From the NCBI GenBank assembly GCA_023462275.1, contig JAEWYD010000119.1:1-8472 (forward strand): a stretch of 8,472 bases of DNA. The letters run 5' to 3'. Source of the DNA: Actinomycetes bacterium. Its GTDB lineage: Bacteria > Actinomycetota > Actinomycetes > Actinomycetales > Cellulomonadaceae. Each line of letters opens with the position of its first letter. The first letter of the stretch is position 1. A model generated the notes under the pieces. That model did not search any database, was not told the origin of the DNA, and was given only the letters and a program-made list of their open reading frames with translations. This document shows positions 1-5,124 of this stretch, one piece after another. Made by a program: the position numbers and the translations under genes.

Positions 1-274
1 GGCCGCGCACCGCGCGCTGCAGCAGCCACGCCGGGCCGGCGCCGGCGAGCACGAGCCCGCCGCGCGACCGCAGCCCGAGCCCCAGACCGACCAGGGTGAC
101 GACCGCCGCGCCCGCGGCCACCACGCGCTCGGCGTCCCACTCCCGGTCCAGCTCCGCCAGCCGCGCGCCGATGGCCTGCGGCGGCCCCGCCGCGAAGCCG
201 GCCACGTCCACGACGCGCCGCGCCTCGGCCACGCTGCCGCGCCCCGCGGATCCCGTTCCCTGCTCCGTCACCAT
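1..274 (-). CDS. YgaP/DUF2892-like small membrane protein, N-terminal part (3' end outside window)
   Basis: Only the first 91 codons are present; the gene runs off the left edge. Read on the minus strand from ATG at 274, the protein starts MVTEQGTG and carries a soluble helix with LAELDREWDAERVV at about residues 39-52. A hydrophobic hairpin follows (about 53-85: VVAAGAAVVTLVGLGLGLRS then LVLAGAGPAWLLQRAVRG). The order 'xLExLDREWDIER - TM - short loop - TM - LLQHALQGW' is what I recall from a widespread actinobacterial family usually filed near YgaP/DUF2892 membrane domains. The family's conserved Trp-Cys-Pro segment would lie just outside the window, so it cannot be checked. GTG at 271 is an alternative start. 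Family members often sit with rhodanese, thioredoxin and CsoR-type regulators, which fits the thioredoxin 1 kb away. The specific function is unknown and the assignment rests on pattern memory. Confidence 0.6.
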   Translation of the reverse strand, partial: MVTEQGTGSAGRGSVAEARRVVDVAGFAAGPPQAIGARLAELDREWDAERVVAAGAAVVTLVGLGLGLRSRGGLVLAGAGPAWLLQRAVRG

Positions 275-295
275 GACACCCCCGAGACGACGCCC

Positions 296-314
296 GTCCG
301 TCGAGGCTACGGAC
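296..314. promoter_or_regulatory. Short dyad in the divergent intergenic region, overlapping a possible minus-strand -10
   Basis: The 143-nt gap between the divergent genes at 274 and 418 contains GTCCGT (296-301), a 7-nt spacer and ACGGAC (309-314), a perfect 6-bp dyad. On the minus strand TAGCCT (309 down to 304) fits the actinobacterial TANNNT -10 pattern and would give a leader of about 23 nt for the membrane-protein gene. No convincing -35 is visible. A dyad overlapping a -10 could be an operator, but 6-bp dyads arise easily in DNA this GC-rich. Confidence 0.25.
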
Positions 315-417
315 CGACGGCGCCCGGTGCACCCCCGCGTCCGTGATCATCCGTGTCGGACGACGGCGCTACCGTGCCGGGGCGGCCGGAGCGGTCGCCG
401 TCGACGAGGAGGCGGAC

Positions 418-1224
418 ATGAGGTACGGCATCGAGGTCGTCCCGTTCGGCGCGTACGCGGAGCCCGGCCCCGTGGTCGAGCTGGCGCAGGCCGCGGAGAG
501 CGCCGGGTGGGACGCGCTGGCGATCTGGGACCACTGCCACTTCTGGGGGGGCGTCGGGGACCCGTGGGTGACGCTCACCGCCGTGGCAGCGGCGACCAGC
601 CGCCTGCGCCTCGTCACCGCCGTCACGCCCGTGCCGCGCTACCGGCCCCACCTGCTCGCCCGCTCCGTGCACGCCCTCGACGCGTTCAGCGGCGGACGCG
701 TGACCCTCGGCGTCGGCCTCGGCGTGGCGGAGGACCTCGAGCCGCTCGGCGACCACCACGACGACCGGACGCGGGCCGCGATGACGGACGAGGCGCTCGC
801 CCTCGTCAGCCGGTGGTGCAACGGCGAGGCGGTGCAGCACGCGGGGCCGCACTACCGGTCCGACGGTGCCCAGGTGGCGAGCCGGGCCACCCAGGAGCCG
901 CGCGTGCCCGTGTGGGTGGGTGGCTGGAGCCGGCCCGCCCTGCGCCGCGCCGCGCGGTGGGACGGCTGGATCATGGCGGCGGTCGACGAGAAGCAGGAGG
1001 TGTGGTTCGGGCCGGACCGGCTCGCGGAGTCCGTCGGCTACCTGCGCGAGCACACGTCCGGGCCGCTGGACGTCGCCGTCAACGGGACCACGCAGGCGGG
1101 CGAGCGCGGCCTCGCGCCCGCGTACGAGGCGGCGGGGGCGACGTGGTGGTTCGAGTCGGTGTTCGGGCTCCGCGGCACGCACGAGGAGATGCTGGCCCGG
1201 GTGCTGGCCGGCCCGCCCCGCTGA
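418..1224 (+). CDS. LLM class (luciferase-like) flavin/F420-dependent oxidoreductase
   Basis: A 268-aa protein with a bacterial luciferase-like TIM-barrel pattern: N-terminal MRYGIEVVPFG strand, AESAGWDALAIWDH at about 26-39, the family block SGGRVTLGVGLGV at 91-103 (equivalent of SGGRxxLGxGxG), VPVWVGGW at 153-160 and ARWDGWI at 169-175. The start at 418 is chosen because GAGGAGG lies about 5 nt upstream; an in-frame ATG at 343 would add 25 Arg-rich residues unlike the family. It is shorter than typical members (about 290-340 aa), mainly after the VGG block. The enzyme should reduce or oxidise an unknown organic substrate with FMN or F420; the sequence does not settle which. It is transcribed toward, but ends 123 nt before, the thioredoxin gene, whose own promoter makes co-regulation uncertain. 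It is not a close copy of the second LLM gene at the right end. Confidence 0.85.
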   Translation: MRYGIEVVPFGAYAEPGPVVELAQAAESAGWDALAIWDHCHFWGGVGDPWVTLTAVAAATSRLRLVTAVTPVPRYRPHLLARSVHALDAFSGGRVTLGVGLGVAEDLEPLGDHHDDRTRAAMTDEALALVSRWCNGEAVQHAGPHYRSDGAQVASRATQEPRVPVWVGGWSRPALRRAARWDGWIMAAVDEKQEVWFGPDRLAESVGYLREHTSGPLDVAVNGTTQAGERGLAPAYEAAGATWWFESVFGLRGTHEEMLARVLAGPPR

Positions 1225-1299
1225 CCGGCACCGCGAGCGCGCGGTGGCGACCTTCGGGGGCGAGGCGCATCGTGGAATACTCCGGCAGTCACGGTGTTG

Positions 1300-1315
1300 A
1301 TACCCCAGGGGGTAT
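1300..1315. promoter_or_regulatory. CsoR/CstR-family-like operator palindrome
   Basis: ATACCCC-AG-GGGGTAT is a perfect 7-bp inverted repeat with a 2-nt spacer, immediately upstream of the thioredoxin gene. G/C-tract palindromes of the TACCCC..GGGGTA kind are the known operator class of the CsoR/RcnR/CstR repressors (copper, nickel/cobalt or persulfide sensing). Its AT-containing ends stand out in the surrounding GC-rich DNA. It overlaps the best -10 candidate, as expected for a repressor site. No CsoR-family gene lies in the window, so the regulator would act from elsewhere. Confidence 0.75.
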
Positions 1316-1318
1316 AGT
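1313..1318 (+). promoter_or_regulatory. Probable -10 element of the thioredoxin promoter
   Basis: TATAGT matches the sigma-70-type -10 consensus at five of six positions and shares its first three bases with the right arm of the palindrome. Transcription would begin near 1325, leaving a leader of about 22 nt that contains the GAGGAG ribosome-binding site. No good -35 hexamer lies 16-18 nt upstream. TTGATA at 1297-1302 resembles a -35 but has no matching -10 at the right distance. Confidence 0.5.
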
Positions 1319-1347
1319 CTCCCCGCCGACCGATCATGAGGAGCAGC

Positions 1348-1752
1348 ATGTCCACCGTCGAGCTGACCATCGACAGCTTCGAGCCGACCGTCACCGAGAA
1401 CGACATCGTGCTCGTCGACTTCTGGGCGTCGTGGTGCGGCCCGTGCCGCTCGTTCGCCCCCGTGTACGAGAAGGCCGCCGAGGCGAACCCGGACATCGTC
1501 TTCGGCAAGGTCGACACCGAGGCCGAGCAGGACCTGGCGGCCCAGGCCGGGATCACCTCGATCCCCACCCTGATGATCTTCCGGGAGGGCATCCTGCTGT
1601 TCGGCCAGCCGGGCGCGCTGCCTGCGCCTGCCCTCGACGACCTCATCGCCCAGGCCCGCGCCCTCGACATGGACGACGTCCGCCGCCAGATCGCCGAGCA
1701 CGACCACGACGACCACGCCGGGCACGACCACGAGGGCCACGAGCACCACTGA
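1348..1752 (+). CDS. trxA: Thioredoxin with His-rich C-terminal tail
   Basis: A 134-aa single-domain thioredoxin. The redox motif WCGPC is at residues 29-33 inside VDFWASWCGPC, the cis-proline is P73 in GITSIPTLM, and the buried acidic residue is D24. The protein should be a cytosolic dithiol reductase. ATG 1348 is preferred over the in-frame ATG at 1336 because the latter sits inside the ribosome-binding site (GAGGAG, 1339-1344). After the thioredoxin fold, residues 117-134 form a tail with eight His among Asp, Glu and Gly (HDHDDHAGHDH, then HEGHEHH). As I recall, relatives usually end soon after an LDMDxVR helix without such a tail. The tail looks like a flexible Cu/Zn/Ni-binding segment (inference). 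With the palindrome upstream, a role in copper or sulfane-sulfur stress is plausible. It converges with the gluconokinase gene across 24 nt. The thioredoxin call is firm; the stress role is inferred. Confidence 0.93.
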   Translation: MSTVELTIDSFEPTVTENDIVLVDFWASWCGPCRSFAPVYEKAAEANPDIVFGKVDTEAEQDLAAQAGITSIPTLMIFREGILLFGQPGALPAPALDDLIAQARALDMDDVRRQIAEHDHDDHAGHDHEGHEHH

Positions 1753-1762
1753 GGCGACCCCC

Positions 1763-1796
1763 GGGTGCCGCCGACGCTACGACGCCGGTGGCACCC
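1763..1796. terminator. Bidirectional hairpin terminator between convergent genes
   Basis: GGGTGCC (1763-1769) pairs perfectly with GGCACCC (1790-1796). The stem extends by a G-T pair and CCG/CGG (1771-1773 with 1786-1788) to about 11 bp, followed by a mismatch, two more pairs and a 6-nt loop. It lies between the thioredoxin stop (1752) and the end of the convergent gluconokinase gene, whose last codons form the right arm. No T-run follows, which is common in actinobacterial terminators. Confidence 0.55.
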
Positions 1797-2316
1797 AGCC
1801 CGGCGCGGGGCGCAGACCGAGCGCCGCGATGGCCCGGTCCGCCACCTCGGCGGGCGGCACGTCGACCGTCAGGGCGACCCCGTCCTCGCCGTCCTGCAGG
1901 GGCTCCAGGGTGGCGAGCTGCGACGGCAGGAGCGCCGGCGGCATGAAGTGCCCGCTCCGGTGCGCCATCCGCTGCTCGAGCAGGCCCGCGTCGGCCGTGA
2001 GGTGCACGAACCGCACGCGGCCCTCGGCGGACCGCAGGACGTCGCGGTAGGCCAACCGCAGGGCCGAGCACGTCACGATCGTGCTCCGGCCCGCCCTCGC
2101 CTCGCCCGTGAGCCAGTCGCGGATGGCGGCGAGCCACGGCTGCCGGTCCTCGTCGGTCAGCGGCGTGCCGGCCGTCATCTTGTCGATGTTGGCCTGGGGG
2201 TGGAAGTCGTCCGCCTCGGCGTACGGCCAGCCCAGCCGACGGCGCAGCTCGAGCGCGAGCGTCGTCTTGCCGGAGCCCGCGACCCCCATGACCACCACGT
2301 GCGTCACGTCCACCAC
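1777..2316 (-). CDS. gntK: Gluconokinase
   Basis: A protein of about 179 aa of the GntK/shikimate-kinase-like P-loop fold. It phosphorylates D-gluconate to 6-phosphogluconate with ATP (EC 2.7.1.12), feeding the pentose phosphate pathway. Visible motifs, numbered from the GTG at 2316: Walker A GVAGSGKTT at 11-19, substrate-region ADDFHPQANIDKM at about 35-47, PLTDEDRQPWL, TCSALRLAYRDVLR, and HFMPPALLPSQLATLEPL at about 123-140; all are hallmarks of thermoresistant-type gluconokinases. The 2316 start is preferred because GAGAG lies 7 nt upstream and the family begins just before the HVVVMGV strand. GTG 2352 would add 12 residues and GTG 2307 would remove three. No gluconate permease, gnd or GntR gene is adjacent, so the gene stands alone here. 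It ends inside the hairpin shared with the thioredoxin gene. Confidence 0.93.
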   Translation of the reverse strand: MVDVTHVVVMGVAGSGKTTLALELRRRLGWPYAEADDFHPQANIDKMTAGTPLTDEDRQPWLAAIRDWLTGEARAGRSTIVTCSALRLAYRDVLRSAEGRVRFVHLTADAGLLEQRMAHRSGHFMPPALLPSQLATLEPLQDGEDGVALTVDVPPAEVADRAIAALGLRPAPGWVPPAS

Positions 2317-2423
2317 CCGGCCACTCTCGCCCGGGACGCCGCCGGACGCCACCCCGCGCGCGCGTCCCGCCTCTCCCGACGGGTTACGACCGCAGGTGGA
2401 CGGCCCCGACGACGGCCGCCCAG

Positions 2424-2429
2424 TAGACT
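2424..2429 (+). promoter_or_regulatory. -10 element of a likely leaderless promoter
   Basis: TAGACT fits the actinobacterial TANNNT -10 consensus and ends six bases before the GTG start at 2436. The usual 6-7 nt distance to the transcription start places the first transcribed base on or next to that G. No Shine-Dalgarno sequence is present between it and the start, which supports a leaderless mRNA. A -35-like TGGACG at 2397-2402 is about 21 nt away, too far to be convincing. Confidence 0.5.
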
Positions 2430-2435
2430 CGGCCC

Positions 2436-2735
2436 GTGATCTTCAAGGGGGTCGGCGAGGGTCGTCCGTATCCGGACCATGGCCTGACCACAGCCAAGCA
2501 GTGGGCCGAGGTGCCGCCGCGCCAGGTGCGGCTGGACGACCTCGTCACCACCAAGCGCACCCTGAACCTCGACACGCTCCTGTCGGAGGACTCCACCTTC
2601 TACGGTGACCTGTTCGCTCACGTCGTCCAGTACAAGGGCGTCATGTACCTCGAGGACGGCCTCCACCGCGCCGTCCGCGCCGCCCTGCAGCAGCGGCCCG
2701 TGCTGCACGCCCGGGTGCTGGTGATGGACGAGTGA
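2436..2735 (+). CDS. Conserved 99-aa protein, annotated elsewhere as VapB-family antitoxin; ParB-like motif
   Basis: The protein begins MIFKGVGEGRPYPDHG, continues with VPPRQVRLDDLVTTKRTLNLD (about 26-46) and STFYGDLFAHVVQYKGVMYL (53-72), and ends with EDGLHRAVRAALQQRPVLHARVLVMDE. I recognise it as a strongly conserved actinobacterial family that automated annotation tends to call 'type II toxin-antitoxin VapB family antitoxin'. The residues do not show a ribbon-helix-helix or AbrB fold. The 'VxLDDLVTTK...YLEDGLHRAVRA' layout instead resembles the ParB/sulfiredoxin superfamily, where a DGxHR motif sits at a nucleotide site (here 74-78, DGLHR). No PIN-domain toxin is adjacent. The GTG start appears leaderless. 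Its TGA stop overlaps the start of the next gene, so the two are probably translated together. The exact function is unknown; gene reality is highly likely. Confidence 0.85.
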   Translation: MIFKGVGEGRPYPDHGLTTAKQWAEVPPRQVRLDDLVTTKRTLNLDTLLSEDSTFYGDLFAHVVQYKGVMYLEDGLHRAVRAALQQRPVLHARVLVMDE

Positions 2736-3409
2736 TGGACAGGACATCCCTCACCCCGCAGCAGCAGCGGGCGCTGCGCCGGCGCCACAAGCACGAGCGG
2801 CAGGCAGTGATCTTCGGCTCCCTCGTCGCGGGCCTCGCGCTCGCCGGGTTCGGCGCCACCGCCGTCTACACCGGCGCGGTCGACGCGCCCTTCCTCGACC
2901 GCGGGTTCACCACCCCGTCGCCCGAGCCGACCGCTGCCGCCGCCGTCGCGCCGTGCCCGCCCGAGGGTGCCGTCGCGGTCACGCCGGCCGAGGTCGGGAT
3001 CAACGTCATGAACGGGACCGGGCAGCAGGGTCTGGCCGCCACGACGGCCCAGGAGCTCGCGGCCCGCGGCATGGGTGTGCTGAGCACGGGCAACTACACC
3101 GGCAGCGCCATCACCGACGCGGCCGAGATCCGCTTCGGCGTCTCGGGGCTGTCCGCCGCGTACACGCTCGCCGCGCAGATCGACGGCGCCGCCCTCGCGC
3201 TCGACCAGCGTGCCGACGCCTCCGTCGACCTCATCGTCGGCGACGCGTGGAAGGGCTTCCTGCCGGCCGACCAGGTGACGCTGGCCGCCGGTGCCGCCCT
3301 CGAGCCCGCCCCCGAGTGCGTGCCCTACGACCAGGCGGTCGAGCTCGCGGCGCCCGCCCCCGTCGTCACGCCGCCGGCCACGCCCACCCCCACGGCGCCG
3401 AGCGCCTGA
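2735..3409 (+). CDS. LytR C-terminal domain (LytR_C) membrane-anchored protein
   Basis: A 224-aa protein. It has a basic cytosolic N-terminus (RRRHKHERQ, about 16-23), one transmembrane segment at about 25-45 (VIFGSLVAGLALAGFGATAVY), a Pro/Thr/Ala linker (59-73), a LytR_C domain at about 87-166 (VGINVMNGTGQQGLAATTAQELAARG, later ASVDLIVGDAWKGF), and a Pro/Thr-rich tail (207-224). The domain would face outward. Two cysteines, C74 and C195, bracket it and could form a disulfide. LytR_C domains often occur at the end of LytR-CpsA-Psr cell-wall ligases; here it stands alone without the catalytic domain, so a cell-envelope role is inferred. The start is ATG 2735, or GTG 2732 one codon earlier; either overlaps the upstream TGA, indicating translational coupling. 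The stop codon lies in the first unit of a tandem repeat. Confidence 0.88.
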   Translation: MDRTSLTPQQQRALRRRHKHERQAVIFGSLVAGLALAGFGATAVYTGAVDAPFLDRGFTTPSPEPTAAAAVAPCPPEGAVAVTPAEVGINVMNGTGQQGLAATTAQELAARGMGVLSTGNYTGSAITDAAEIRFGVSGLSAAYTLAAQIDGAALALDQRADASVDLIVGDAWKGFLPADQVTLAAGAALEPAPECVPYDQAVELAAPAPVVTPPATPTPTAPSA

Positions 3410-3529
3410 CCCCGAGCGCCTGACCCCGAGCACCTGACCGAGGGGCGCCTCGCCACCGAGCGCCTGACCGGGGGGCGCCTCGCCACCGGGCGCCTGACCG
3501 GGGGGGCGCCTCGCCACCGAGACGCCCGA
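3397..3529. repeat. Modular tandem repeat (14-bp A units and 16-bp hairpin B units)
   Basis: Three adjacent 14-bp units (3397-3410, 3411-3424, 3425-3438; consensus CCCGAGCGCCTGAC) are followed by two 30-bp units (3439-3468, 3469-3498) and a third, degenerate one with an extra G (from 3499). Each 30-bp unit is a 16-bp block of the type CGAGGGGCGCCTCGCC plus another copy of the 14-bp unit (ACCGAGCGCCTGAC). The 16-bp block can fold as CGAGG-GGCG-CCTCG; in later copies A becomes G, which still allows a G-T pair. The array begins in the last codons of the LytR_C gene and leads into the terminator. It is non-coding as far as I can tell. Confidence 0.85.
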
Positions 3530-3535
3530 GACGCG

Positions 3536-3569
3536 GTGAGGCGCCGACCCCACAGGGTCGGCGCCTCAC
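3536..3569. terminator. Perfect 15-bp hairpin terminator, bidirectional
   Basis: GTGAGGCGCCGACCC (3536-3550), loop CACA, and GGGTCGGCGCCTCAC (3555-3569) form an uninterrupted 15-bp stem with a 4-nt loop. It lies between the convergent LytR_C gene and the permease gene. There is no T-tract on either side, as often seen for actinobacterial stem-only terminators. The GGCGCCTC core of the stem is also the core of the repeat units immediately upstream. Confidence 0.85.
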
Positions 3570-3606
3570 GTGTCGTCGGGTCGGTGTCCCGGCGGTGTCC
3601 GCGCGG

Positions 3607-4977
3607 TCAGTCCGCCACGGGCTCCGCGACGGCCGCACCGGACGCGGGAGGCTCCAGCTCCGCGCCGCCAGGCACCGACGCCGGGCTGGCCGGCTCGACG
3701 TGCGTGCCCCGCCACTTCGCGACGGATCGCATGACGTGGTAGATCACCAGCGCCGCGGCGGTGCCCAGCGCGATGCCCTTGAACGTCATGTCCCCGGCGA
3801 CCCACGTGTAGTCCGCGATGCCGATGACGAGGGCGACCGCCGCCGTCGTGAGGTTCACGGGGTCGGCGAAGTTGACCTTGTTCTGCACCCAGATCCGGGC
3901 GCCGAGGACGCCGATCATGCCGTACAGCACCGTGGCGGCACCGCCGAGGACGCCCGACGGGATGGTGTTGATGAGGGCACCGAACTTCGGCGACATGCTG
4001 AGCACGAGCGCCGTGGCGGCCGCCACCCAGTACGCGGCGGTCGAGTAGACGCGGGTCGCCGCCATGACGCCGATGTTCTCGGCGTACGTCGTCGTACCGG
4101 AGCCGCCGCCGATGCCCGCGAGGGTCGTCGCGACGCCGTCGGCGAAGAGGGCGCGGCCGATCCGCTGGTCCAGGTCCTGGCCGGTCATGGCCGCGACCGA
4201 CTTCACGTGCCCGACGTTCTCGGCGATGAGCACGAAGACGACGGGGGCGAAGAGGCCGACGACGCTCCAGGAGAACTCGGGGGTGTGGAACGTCGGGAGG
4301 CCGATCCAGTCGGCGTTGCGGACCGCGTCGAAGCTCACCTCGTCGCGCAGCCAGGCGACGAGGTAGCCGACGACGACGCCGGCGAGGATCGCGAGGCGAC
4401 CGAGGATGCCCCGGAAGAAGACGGTGACCAGGATGATCGCGCCGAGGGTGACCAGGGCGGTGACGGGCGCGGCGTGGACGTTGTTCCAGGCGGCGGGGGC
4501 GAGGTTGAAGCCGATGAGCGCCACGATGGCGCCCGTGACGACCGGCGGCATGACGATGTCGATCCAGCGTGAGCCGGCCACCTGGACGACGACGCCGACG
4601 AGCGCCAGCAGCACGCCGGCGAGCAGGATCCCGCCGAGCGCCGTCGGGATGGTCTCCGGCGTCAGGCGACCGTCCTCGGTGCCGGCCACGGCGCCGATCG
4701 GCGCGATGAAGGCGAAGGACGAGCCGAGGTAGCTCGGCAGCCGGTTGCCCGTGAGGACGAGGAAGAGGGCCGTGCCGACCGCGGAGAAGAAGAGGGTCGT
4801 GGCCGGGGGCAGACCCGTGAGGATGGGGACCAGGAACGTGGCGCCGAACATGGCCACGACGTGCTGCATGCCGATGCCGATGGTGCGCGGCCAGCTCAGC
4901 CGCTCCTCGGGGTTCACCACCGCGCCCGGCGTCACCCGCCGCCCGTCGCCGTGGACCCGCCACCCGATGCTGCTCAT
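3607..4977 (-). CDS. uraA: NCS2-family uracil/xanthine permease (UraA type)
   Basis: A 456-aa polytopic inner-membrane proton-coupled nucleobase importer. Family marks: GIGMQHVVAMFGATFLVP at 34-51 (TM1), SSFAFIAPIG at 86-95 (equivalent of the UraA Phe73 region), AENVGH at 252-257 with Glu253 (TM8), and GGSGTTTYAENIGVMAATRVY around 291-311 with Glu300 (TM10). The two Glu residues correspond to the uracil-binding and proton-coupling glutamates of E. coli UraA, and the TTTYAENIGV block favours uracil over xanthine or urate (inference from the family). Residues 427-456 form an Ala/Pro/Glu-rich cytosolic tail. ATG 4977 has GAGGGAG 7 nt upstream. The gene is monocistronic: a hairpin terminator lies downstream and a divergent gene upstream. 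No pyrimidine-biosynthesis gene is nearby. Confidence 0.92.
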   Translation of the reverse strand: MSSIGWRVHGDGRRVTPGAVVNPEERLSWPRTIGIGMQHVVAMFGATFLVPILTGLPPATTLFFSAVGTALFLVLTGNRLPSYLGSSFAFIAPIGAVAGTEDGRLTPETIPTALGGILLAGVLLALVGVVVQVAGSRWIDIVMPPVVTGAIVALIGFNLAPAAWNNVHAAPVTALVTLGAIILVTVFFRGILGRLAILAGVVVGYLVAWLRDEVSFDAVRNADWIGLPTFHTPEFSWSVVGLFAPVVFVLIAENVGHVKSVAAMTGQDLDQRIGRALFADGVATTLAGIGGGSGTTTYAENIGVMAATRVYSTAAYWVAAATALVLSMSPKFGALINTIPSGVLGGAATVLYGMIGVLGARIWVQNKVNFADPVNLTTAAVALVIGIADYTWVAGDMTFKGIALGTAAALVIYHVMRSVAKWRGTHVEPASPASVPGGAELEPPASGAAVAEPVAD

Positions 4978-4978
4978 G

Positions 4979-5007
4979 CACTGACTCCCTCGGTGAAGGG
5001 GTCACTG
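4979..5007 (-). promoter_or_regulatory. Imperfect hairpin covering the permease ribosome-binding site
   Basis: In the permease mRNA (minus strand) CAGTGACCCC (5007 to 4998) can pair with GGAGTCAGTG (4988 to 4979) at eight of ten positions around a 9-nt loop. Half of the GAGGGAG ribosome-binding site lies in the right arm and half in the loop. The two mismatches make the stem only moderately stable. It could modulate translation, but no known PyrR site or purine-riboswitch core is recognisable. Confidence 0.25.
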
Positions 5008-5048
5008 TCCGACGGTGCTGGAGGGGACACCGCCGCGCGGCCCGGCCA

Positions 5049-5054
5049 ACTGTA
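5049..5054 (-). promoter_or_regulatory. Candidate -10 element for the permease gene
   Basis: On the minus strand TACAGT fits the TANNNT -10 pattern and would start transcription near 5042, giving a leader of roughly 65 nt. The hexamer 17 nt upstream (CTCGCC) is not a recognisable -35, so this remains a weak call within the 147-nt divergent region. Confidence 0.3.
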
Positions 5055-5124
5055 GCGATCGGCCCCGGCGCGGCGAGGACCGTATGGAATGCTGGACGAG
5101 CGTGTCGAGCCACCGGGAGCCGTC

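Noticed and set aside
545..551. Seven-G tract inside the first LLM gene as a phase-variation switch or frameshift
   Set aside because: The reading frame and family motifs continue correctly on both sides, and G7 tracts are common by chance at this GC content.
307..1749. Long minus-strand open frame of 480 codons
   Set aside because: Antisense to the LLM and thioredoxin genes, whose motifs are clear; no recognisable domain or ribosome-binding site.
96..1946. Long plus-strand open frame of over 600 codons
   Set aside because: It crosses the membrane-protein, LLM, thioredoxin and gluconokinase genes in other frames. The product is Arg/Pro/Gly-rich without any domain, the usual effect of high GC in third codon positions.
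2383..2390. Half of a GntR-type gluconate operator (GTTAC) near the gluconokinase start
   Set aside because: Only one half-site is present and no inverted partner is found at the expected spacing.
2436..3409. Type II toxin-antitoxin module
   Set aside because: The second gene is a membrane-anchored LytR_C protein, not a PIN-domain or other toxin, and the small protein does not look like a DNA-binding antitoxin.
3397..3529. CRISPR-like array
   Set aside because: Units are directly adjacent with no unique spacers, and no cas genes are present.
4978..5088. Purine riboswitch or PyrR-binding leader for the permease
   Set aside because: No conserved purine-riboswitch core and no recognisable PyrR loop sequence; only a weak hairpin is visible.
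3566..5113. Minus-strand open frame of 515 codons alongside the permease
   Set aside because: Same strand but a shifted frame of the permease gene; Arg/His/Pro-rich with no membrane segments, whereas the permease frame has all NCS2 motifs.
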